Assembly (NCBI GenBank): GCA_946480675.1
Contig: CAMLKS010000211.1
Location: 1-5,077 of the forward strand
DNA: 5,077 bases
Origin: an uncultured Bacteroidota bacterium
Lineage (GTDB): Bacteria; Bacteroidota; Bacteroidia; Chitinophagales; Chitinophagaceae
Reading direction: 5' to 3'
The notes beneath the pieces were generated by a model that saw nothing but the letters and a program-made list of their open reading frames with translations, was not told the DNA's origin and did no database searches. Positions 1-4,720 of this stretch are shown one piece after another; positions within the stretch are counted from its first letter, which is position 1; the number at the start of each line of letters is the position of its first letter. The position numbers and the translations under genes were made by a program.

Positions 1-1470
1 ATGTTTGCTGCCTATCGTGTCTGTTTTAAAAGTAAGTGTAATAGCACCGCTGTTACCTGCACAAATAGTAGTGGGTGTAAGTGTTACATCCAATACGCTT
101 TTCAGGTTAGGTGTTGTTGAAACATTGGTGCGTATCAGGTCGCCTGGCAATGGGCCAAAGCCGTTCGCCAGGTTGATACCGCGTGAAACGAGGTGGCAAT
201 AGCTCATAACAGTTCCTTTCCAGCTTGCGGGGGATAGTGCATTATCGTATTGCTTGTAGGTGCACGGGTTGCAAGAGTTGGTTACCTCTTGTGTTACACA
301 GTTATCTATAGATCCACAGCTACCCGATGGGCCCGTAGCCCAGCCACACCATTGTGTATGCCTTGAGCCCAGGTTATGGCCCATTTCGTGGGTTACAACT
401 TCCACATCCCACGAGAAGGTAGGAATATTAGCATAGGAGCCGCTGATCTCGCTATATGCATAAGAGAAATCCCTCGCAGAAGCATCCAACACTCCCACAT
501 ATGCTACACCACCATTACTGCTGTTATCCATTGTTATCAGGTGTGCCAGGTCTCCGTCGTAGCTATTGTTGAGCCCGTTCCAGTATGCCCGGAAGGTATA
601 TAAACCATCGGTAGAAGTACTATTGGGATATGCATCATCAGTTACCCATACATATACTGATTTCAATTCAATGGAGATATTTTCATTTTTATACATTGCC
701 TGCACCTGGTTGAACAGTGCCGATAAATAGTTTTGAGCTGCTGTAACAGTGCCGCCTTTGGCAACAAAAAATTGATAATCCGACTCCCAATACAAACTAA
801 CCTTACGGCACATATTTACATTGGTAGTTTTTTGCGCTCCTTTGCCCAACGCCTTATTTTTATTAGGGTAGTCTTTTTCTGATACACCACATGGCATATC
901 AGGGCGGTTTATCATGTCTTTATCATTATACAATATATAGTTGCCGGTCCCGTCCTCCAGCTTACCTACTACAAAGTTGCCGTCACTATTAGCAAACAAT
1001 ATCATTACGGTACCATCGCCAAAGATGCTCATAGTAGCGAAAGACTGTTCCTCACCTTTAAGGGCACCCTGGTAATGTATAGCATCTGCTTCATAGCTCT
1101 GCACGCGTTTACCATCGCGGATAAAACCAAAGTTCGGCATGAATGCGGTAGGGATATTCCGCAACAGCTCCAGCGTATGCACTTTACCTGCTGCATCGGT
1201 AAACGACATGGCTACGCCTTCCGGCCTTGTTTCATGTAAGGCCTTAATGCTATTTATGTTTGGTGTAAGCGATACTTCTTCACTCAATACCTGGTGTTTC
1301 GCACCATTGGCAATAGAAAATAATGCTACCGGCCTGAAATAAACACCTGCACTATGCGCACGGTTTATAGCCGCAGTCAGCCTGTTAGCATTGTTATCTG
1401 CTGCAAGAATAGTTGCAGGTAATAAGAACAGGCAAATACATAAAATGAGTTGGGGGTAATACTTCTTCAA
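1..1470 (-). CDS. Secreted reprolysin-like (M12B) zinc metalloprotease, 3' end outside window
   Basis: The reading frame is open for 490 codons and still open at the window edge, so the C-terminus is missing. The chosen start is TTG at 1468-1470: an in-frame TAA lies five codons upstream, and TTG gives a clean signal peptide (MKK, a hydrophobic stretch at residues 8-22, then ILA-A with cleavage near 23/24). Residues ~25-210 look like a propeptide ending in a cysteine-switch-like MPCGV (Cys194). The catalytic domain spans about 215-445. It carries the extended zinc site HEMGHNLGSRH (His361, Glu362, His365, His371) and a Met-turn VMSYC (Met422), which together define metzincins of the reprolysin type. 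Six cysteines (375, 385, 391, 400, 403, 425) suggest disulfides in an exported protein. From ~455 a new segment starts (TPTTICAGNSGAITL) resembling the beta-sandwich repeats of Bacteroidota surface proteins. A type IX secretion tail may follow outside the window, but it cannot be seen. The substrate is unknown. Confidence 0.9.
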   Translation of the reverse strand, partial: MKKYYPQLILCICLFLLPATILAADNNANRLTAAINRAHSAGVYFRPVALFSIANGAKHQVLSEEVSLTPNINSIKALHETRPEGVAMSFTDAAGKVHTLELLRNIPTAFMPNFGFIRDGKRVQSYEADAIHYQGALKGEEQSFATMSIFGDGTVMILFANSDGNFVVGKLEDGTGNYILYNDKDMINRPDMPCGVSEKDYPNKNKALGKGAQKTTNVNMCRKVSLYWESDYQFFVAKGGTVTAAQNYLSALFNQVQAMYKNENISIELKSVYVWVTDDAYPNSTSTDGLYTFRAYWNGLNNSYDGDLAHLITMDNSSNGGVAYVGVLDASARDFSYAYSEISGSYANIPTFSWDVEVVTHEMGHNLGSRHTQWCGWATGPSGSCGSIDNCVTQEVTNSCNPCTYKQYDNALSPASWKGTVMSYCHLVSRGINLANGFGPLPGDLIRTNVSTTPNLKSVLDVTLTPTTICAGNSGAITLTFKTDTIGSKH

Positions 1471-1576
1471 CGTGTTTAATTTTTAGGTAATCAATTATGC
1501 AATATAACAAAAACAGGTATATATGCCTATAAACAATTATGACAAATAGCTATCTTGTACAGCAAACACCTCCCTT
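1471..1576. other. AT-rich divergent intergenic region
   Basis: This 106-bp non-coding spacer lies between the divergently transcribed protease and META lipoprotein genes, so it should hold promoters for both. A candidate minus-strand promoter is listed separately. For the plus-strand gene I found no convincing TTG / TAnnTTTG pair; the nearest is TATCTTGT at 1551-1558, which has two mismatches. No Shine-Dalgarno precedes the plus-strand ATG, which is common in Bacteroidota. The spacer also holds an imperfect palindrome at 1515-1528 and two copies of CAATTATG at 1492-1499 and 1534-1541. Confidence 0.6.
1508..1536 (-). promoter_or_regulatory. Candidate Bacteroidota-type promoter for the metalloprotease
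   Basis: On the minus strand a TTG (1536-1534) is followed after 18 bp by TGTTTTTG (1515-1508). The Bacteroidota primary-sigma consensus is TTG, 17-23 bp, then TAnnTTTG, so the -7 element matches 5 of 6 specified bases and the spacing fits. Transcription would start near 1501, giving a leader of about 30 nt before the TTG start codon. This rests on motif and spacing alone in AT-rich DNA, where chance matches are common. Confidence 0.35.
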
Positions 1577-2035
1577 ATGAAACTACTCCACTACGCCATA
1601 TTGATACTTTGCGTTTTCACTATATCCTGCAAAACCTCTAAGAAAGGCAGCTATGCACCCAAGGGCGATTCGCGGCTTATGGATACCTACTGGCGCTTAT
1701 CCGAAATGAACGGCAAGGCTGTAACCAACCCGGCTGATGCTCCCGAAGTGCACATCAGGCTCACTGAAAAGAAACGCCGTATCACAGGCTTTGCGGGGTG
1801 CAATCGTATTACCGGCACGTTTGAACTGGGCAAGCAAGGTGTTATTGCGTTTAAAGCCGGTAGCACTATGATGTATTGCGAAGGACGTATGGACGTGGAA
1901 AACCACCTGATGCAAACACTGACAAATGCGAACAGGCATGTTATTAACGACAGGCATTTATTACTGTACAATGACAACAGGCTGCTGGCCGTGTTTGAAG
2001 CCCAGTACTTCGGCACACCCGTTGGCTTAAAATAA
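1577..2035 (+). CDS. META domain (HslJ/DUF306-like) lipoprotein
   Basis: This 152-residue protein is predicted to be exported and lipid-anchored. A short basic start and hydrophobic stretch (residues 3-16) lead to TISC, with Cys18 as the probable lipidated residue; the -3 position is Thr rather than the usual Leu, a mild departure. The mature part is one META domain. It shows WRLSEMNG at 39-46, the family hallmark GFAGCNRITGTFEL at 71-84, MMYC at 98-101, a conserved Glu near 108, and the closing strand LLAVFEA at 136-142. Cys75 and Cys101 are the cysteine positions typical of exported members. HslJ of E. coli is linked to heat and novobiocin resistance, but most META lipoproteins have no known biochemical role, so none is assigned. 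Residues after Cys18 (KTSKK) are basic and lack the acidic surface-export signal described in Bacteroidota, so a periplasm-facing location is more likely. The 3' end overlaps the convergent DUF488 gene by 9 bp. Confidence 0.9.
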   Translation: MKLLHYAILILCVFTISCKTSKKGSYAPKGDSRLMDTYWRLSEMNGKAVTNPADAPEVHIRLTEKKRRITGFAGCNRITGTFELGKQGVIAFKAGSTMMYCEGRMDVENHLMQTLTNANRHVINDRHLLLYNDNRLLAVFEAQYFGTPVGLK

Positions 2036-2500
2036 CTTCCCTTGTTTCAATATTTCCAAAGGATGCGGCGTGGCTGCATCCTTTGCTGTTATATGCAATA
2101 CCTGCCAGCCCAGCTTTTGTAAATATGTAGACACATGCACACGATGACATTGCTGCCAGTTAGCTTCGGCACACATATATGCTACCTTCTGATGGTTTGC
2201 TTGCGCTTGTAGTTGCTCTACTGCAGCTTTAAATGCTTCCAATTGCATATAGCTCACATAGCTTGGGTACACATTCGTATCCAGCCGTGCGCCAAGGTCT
2301 GCATAGTGCTGATAATGAATACCTGCTTCTTGGAGGGAGTGACTCAATGCTTCTTTCGTGAATTGCGGATGCCGTTTAGAAACCGGGTAGCGTCTGATGT
2401 CCGCCAGGTATGTTATACCAAACGATTGCAGCATTTCTATAAATACATCTATGCGATGTATGGAATGCCCTATGGTGTAAATGGTATTGCTTGTTTTCAT
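2027..2500 (-). CDS. DUF488 family protein
   Basis: This 157-residue soluble protein has no signal peptide and matches the length of small DUF488 proteins. Recognisable family motifs are YTIGHS at 8-13, LADIRRYPVS at 32-41, YADLG at 66-70, and the signature C-A-E (110-112), six residues, then C-H-R (118-120). The two cysteines with His119 and Arg120 form the probable active or ligand-binding cluster, but the family's biochemical function is not established, so none is assigned. Trp115 sits where a proline or similar residue is usual. The ATG at 2498-2500 is directly followed by the YTIGHS strand expected at the N-terminus, so the start is secure. The gene is 73 bp downstream of the aldehyde dehydrogenase on the same strand but behind a terminator, so it is probably transcribed separately or by read-through. 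Its stop (TAA on the minus strand at 2029-2027) lies within the end of the convergent META gene. Confidence 0.9.
   Translation of the reverse strand: MKTSNTIYTIGHSIHRIDVFIEMLQSFGITYLADIRRYPVSKRHPQFTKEALSHSLQEAGIHYQHYADLGARLDTNVYPSYVSYMQLEAFKAAVEQLQAQANHQKVAYMCAEANWQQCHRVHVSTYLQKLGWQVLHITAKDAATPHPLEILKQGKLF
2057..2085 (+). terminator. Strong hairpin 22 bp past the META gene stop, inside DUF488
   Basis: CAAAGGATGC (2057-2066) and GCATCCTTTG (2076-2085) form a perfect 10-bp stem. The 9 bases between can add a G-U, a G-C and a C-G pair, closing on a GTG triloop, so the full stem is 13 bp. It begins 22 bp after the META lipoprotein stop and lies within codons 139-148 of the opposite-strand DUF488 gene. 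It is well placed to end plus-strand transcription. No T-run follows it (CTGTTATATG), so classical intrinsic termination is doubtful; it could instead protect the transcript's 3' end. Confidence 0.4.
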
Positions 2501-2518
2501 GCACCTACTTCACTTCCT

Positions 2519-2552
2519 AAAAATACGAAAGCGGGACATAAGCCCCGCTTTC
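2519..2552 (-). terminator. Rho-independent terminator of the aldehyde dehydrogenase gene
   Basis: GAAAGCGGG (2527-2535) and CCCGCTTTC (2544-2552) form a perfect 9-bp GC-rich stem with an 8-base loop. In the minus-strand direction the stem is followed by GTA and the T-run TTTTT (2524-2519 region), the classic intrinsic terminator layout. It lies 21 bp after the aldehyde dehydrogenase stop and ends 18 bp before the DUF488 start codon. The plus-strand side lacks a clean T-run, so it is assigned to the minus strand. Confidence 0.85.
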
Positions 2553-2573
2553 AATCTTATTTATAACCAGCTA

Positions 2574-4106
2574 CTACACATGGAATTTAATACCCTGTGC
2601 CAGTGGCAACTGATCGCTCCAGTTGATGGTATTGGTTTGCCTGCGCATGTATGCTTTCCAGCTGTCAGAGCCACTTTCGCGGCCGCCGCCAGTTTCTTTC
2701 TCACCACCAAAGGCACCACCTATCTCAGCACCGCTGGTACCAATGTTTACGTTGGCGATACCACAGTCGCTACCCTTGTGCGACAGGAAGGTTTCCGCCT
2801 CACGCATATTCAGCGTCATGATAGATGAAGACAAGCCTTGAGGTACATTGTTCTGCAGTGCTATCGCTTCTTCCAGTGTTTTATATTTCATGATGTACAA
2901 CAGCGGTGCAAAAGTTTCGTGCTGCACTATCTGCATATCATTACTCACTTCATACACACATGGTTTCACATAGCAACCGCTTTCATAGCCTTTACCTTCC
3001 AGCACACCACCCGGCACTACTACTTTCGCACCTTCTTTTTTCAGTGCATCTATGGCCGCCAGGTAGTTCTTCACAGCATCTGTATCTATCAATGGTCCCA
3101 CGTGGTTATTCTCATTCAGCGGGTCGCCAATGTTCAGTTGCTTGTATGCAGCTACCAGTTTCTTTTTGAAGGCATCATACACACTTTCGTGTATAATTAG
3201 GCGGCGTGTGGTTGTACAACGCTGCCCCGCTGTACCTACAGCACCAAATATGCAGGCACGCAGTGCTATGTTCAGGTCTGCATTTTCAGATATGATGATG
3301 GCGTTGTTACCACCCAGTTCCAGCAAAGAGCGGCCCAGGCGTCCACCTACTGCAGCACCTACAGCTTTACCCATACGAGTGCTACCTGTTGCAGATACCA
3401 GTGGTATGCGTGTATCATTGCTCATCCACTCACCTGTTTCACGGCCACCTACTACCAGCCCGCATACGCCTTCCGGCACCTTATTAGCACGAAATACATC
3501 TGCTATGATATTCTGGCAGGCTATTGCCGTCAGTGGTGTTTTTTCCGATGGCTTCCATACGCACGTATTACCGCATACCCATGCCAGAAAACTATTCCAG
3601 CTCCACACTGCTACCGGGAAGTTGAATGCGCTGATGATGCCCACAACACCCAGCGGATGCCATTGCTCATACATGCGGTGCATTGGGCGCTCACTATGCA
3701 TAGTAAGGCCATACAGCTGGCGCGACAGGCCCACTGCAAAGTCTGCAATGTCTATCATCTCCTGCACCTCGCCATAGCCTTCCTGCAGGCTCTTACCCAT
3801 TTCGTAAGATACCAGGCGGCCCAATGGTTCTTTATATTTACGCAGTGCTTCACCTACCTGGCGCACTACCTCGCCACGCTTAGGTGCCGGCCACATACGC
3901 CATTCTGCAAATGCTACTTCAGCTTGTTTCACCACGTTGTCGTAAGACTTGCGGTTTACACCCTGTATCGTTCCTATCAGCTTACCATCTACGGGCGAAT
4001 AAGAGGTTATCTTCTCACCACCGGCTTTCAGCCATTTGGTACCGGTGCCGGCACCTTCGTTCATTTTATCGATACCCAGGGTATCAAGCACTTTATTCAG
4101 TTTCAT
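2574..4106 (-). CDS. amaB: ALDH7-family aldehyde dehydrogenase (L-2-aminoadipate semialdehyde / piperideine-6-carboxylate dehydrogenase)
   Basis: This 510-residue cytosolic NAD-dependent aldehyde dehydrogenase is full length and closely resembles human ALDH7A1 (antiquitin) and bacterial AmaB/Pcd. These enzymes oxidise 2-aminoadipate 6-semialdehyde, in equilibrium with piperideine-6-carboxylate, to 2-aminoadipate in lysine degradation. Catalytic residues are visible: Asn162 in SAFNFP, Glu263 in LELGGNN, Cys297 in GQRCTTTRR, and Glu397 in HETFAP. The family-diagnostic C-terminus is present (SGAEIGGAFGGEK at 458-470, GGGRESGSDSWKAYMRR at 473-489, LPLAQGIKF at 500-508). By alignment from memory, Glu116 and Arg296 match the ALDH7A1 residues Glu121 and Arg301 that hold the aminoadipate head group, which favours this substrate over other aldehydes. 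The ATG start gives the N-terminus expected for the family. The gene appears monocistronic: terminators lie on both sides and a promoter-like element lies just upstream. No other lysine-pathway gene is in the window, so the physiological role is inferred from the protein alone. Confidence 0.93.
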   Translation of the reverse strand: MKLNKVLDTLGIDKMNEGAGTGTKWLKAGGEKITSYSPVDGKLIGTIQGVNRKSYDNVVKQAEVAFAEWRMWPAPKRGEVVRQVGEALRKYKEPLGRLVSYEMGKSLQEGYGEVQEMIDIADFAVGLSRQLYGLTMHSERPMHRMYEQWHPLGVVGIISAFNFPVAVWSWNSFLAWVCGNTCVWKPSEKTPLTAIACQNIIADVFRANKVPEGVCGLVVGGRETGEWMSNDTRIPLVSATGSTRMGKAVGAAVGGRLGRSLLELGGNNAIIISENADLNIALRACIFGAVGTAGQRCTTTRRLIIHESVYDAFKKKLVAAYKQLNIGDPLNENNHVGPLIDTDAVKNYLAAIDALKKEGAKVVVPGGVLEGKGYESGCYVKPCVYEVSNDMQIVQHETFAPLLYIMKYKTLEEAIALQNNVPQGLSSSIMTLNMREAETFLSHKGSDCGIANVNIGTSGAEIGGAFGGEKETGGGRESGSDSWKAYMRRQTNTINWSDQLPLAQGIKFHV

Positions 4107-4129
4107 AAAAGAAATTCCGTATTGAGATG

Positions 4130-4137
4130 CAAAAGTA
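4130..4137 (-). promoter_or_regulatory. Candidate -7 promoter element for the aldehyde dehydrogenase
   Basis: TACTTTTG read on the minus strand (4137 to 4130) matches the Bacteroidota primary-sigma -7 consensus TAnnTTTG exactly. It lies 23 bp before the ATG, so transcription would start near 4123 with a leader of about 17 nt. No clear TTG is found 17-23 bp upstream; that stretch is occupied by the T-run and stem of the preceding terminator. A promoter is expected here because the upstream operon is terminated just before it. Confidence 0.45.
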
Positions 4138-4141
4138 ACGA

Positions 4142-4171
4142 GAAAAAATGAAGCCGCTTTCAGGGCGGCTT
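4142..4171 (-). terminator. Rho-independent terminator of the sugar-nucleotide operon
   Basis: AAGCCGC (4151-4157) and GCGGCTT (4165-4171) form a perfect 7-bp GC-rich stem with a 7-base loop. Read on the minus strand, the stem is followed by CA and then six T's (4148-4143). It begins 12 bp after the stop of the RmlC-type epimerase gene, so that gene is the last of its operon. The T-run ends only 5 bp before the candidate -7 element of the aldehyde dehydrogenase gene. Confidence 0.85.
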
Positions 4172-4183
4172 ATTACGAATATT

Positions 4184-4720
4184 TTAAAAAGGACTATCAA
4201 ATTCACCCAACCCCACAAAGCTCATATCCCTGGCAGATACAATAGGACTATCCACATTCCAGTCGTAGCCAATGCTGCTATACAATATACCCGTATCGTG
4301 GTCTTTATTATATACAGAAGACACCAGGTAATACGTTATCGCATCATCTGTCAGCGATTTAAAACCATGCGCAAAACCCTCCGGTATGAAATAGGCCAAG
4401 TGGTTAGCTTTCGATAATTCTTGCGCATAGTGCTGACCGTAAGTCGCAGAATCTTTACGCAGGTCTACTATTACATCCAGTATTGCCCCTTGCGGACAAA
4501 AAACTACTTTGCTATGCTGGTGCGGCGGTGTCTGAAAATGCATGCCACGTATCACATCTTTTTTCGATAGCGAGAAATAACTCTCGCGAAGCGTGAAGTC
4601 TATACCCGCCTGCTGAAAATTCTCTGCATGAAAGGTCTTTACAAAATCGCCCCTGTCATCTGCAAATGCAGGCAGTTCTACAAGGTAAGCACCTTTCAGT
4701 GGCAATGCTTCAAACTTCAT
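4184..4720 (-). CDS. rfbC: RmlC-type (dTDP-4-dehydrorhamnose 3,5-epimerase family) sugar epimerase
   Basis: This 178-residue cupin-fold cytosolic enzyme matches the RmlC/RfbC family in length and motifs. RmlC epimerises C3 and C5 of a 4-keto-6-deoxyhexose bound to a nucleotide. Visible motifs are DDRGDFVKTF at 21-30, RGMHFQ at 58-63 with catalytic base His61, DVIVDLRKDSATYG at 82-95, and IPEGFAHGF at 112-120. Tyr131 is the probable catalytic acid, and Asp165 in VSARD is the probable partner of His61. The start is set at ATG 4720-4718, not the in-frame ATG 42 bp upstream, because it gives the usual family N-terminus, overlaps the upstream stop as TAATG, and has GGAG 10 nt before it. The upstream partner is a CDP-glucose 4,6-dehydratase, so the true substrate may be a CDP-linked rather than dTDP-linked sugar. 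The gene symbol reflects family membership only. Confidence 0.9.
   Translation of the reverse strand: MKFEALPLKGAYLVELPAFADDRGDFVKTFHAENFQQAGIDFTLRESYFSLSKKDVIRGMHFQTPPHQHSKVVFCPQGAILDVIVDLRKDSATYGQHYAQELSKANHLAYFIPEGFAHGFKSLTDDAITYYLVSSVYNKDHDTGILYSSIGYDWNVDSPIVSARDMSFVGLGEFDSPF

Noticed and set aside
1551..1558. TATCTTGT as the -7 element for the META lipoprotein gene
   Set aside because: It has two mismatches to TAnnTTTG, no TTG at the proper distance upstream, and would leave a leader of only about 12 nt.
1687..2016. A 109-codon minus-strand open frame opposite the META lipoprotein
   Set aside because: The plus-strand frame has a lipoprotein signal and META motifs in order; the opposite frame has none and is a shadow.
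3130..3777. A 215-codon plus-strand open frame opposite the aldehyde dehydrogenase
   Set aside because: It is fully antisense to a full-length, strongly conserved enzyme gene. Its translation is low-complexity and rich in Ser, Pro and Arg, with no recognisable domain; it is a codon-usage shadow.
3657..4151. A 164-codon plus-strand open frame spanning the start of the aldehyde dehydrogenase gene
   Set aside because: It is antisense to conserved coding sequence, rich in His, Tyr and Phe, without a family match, and runs into the terminator hairpin.
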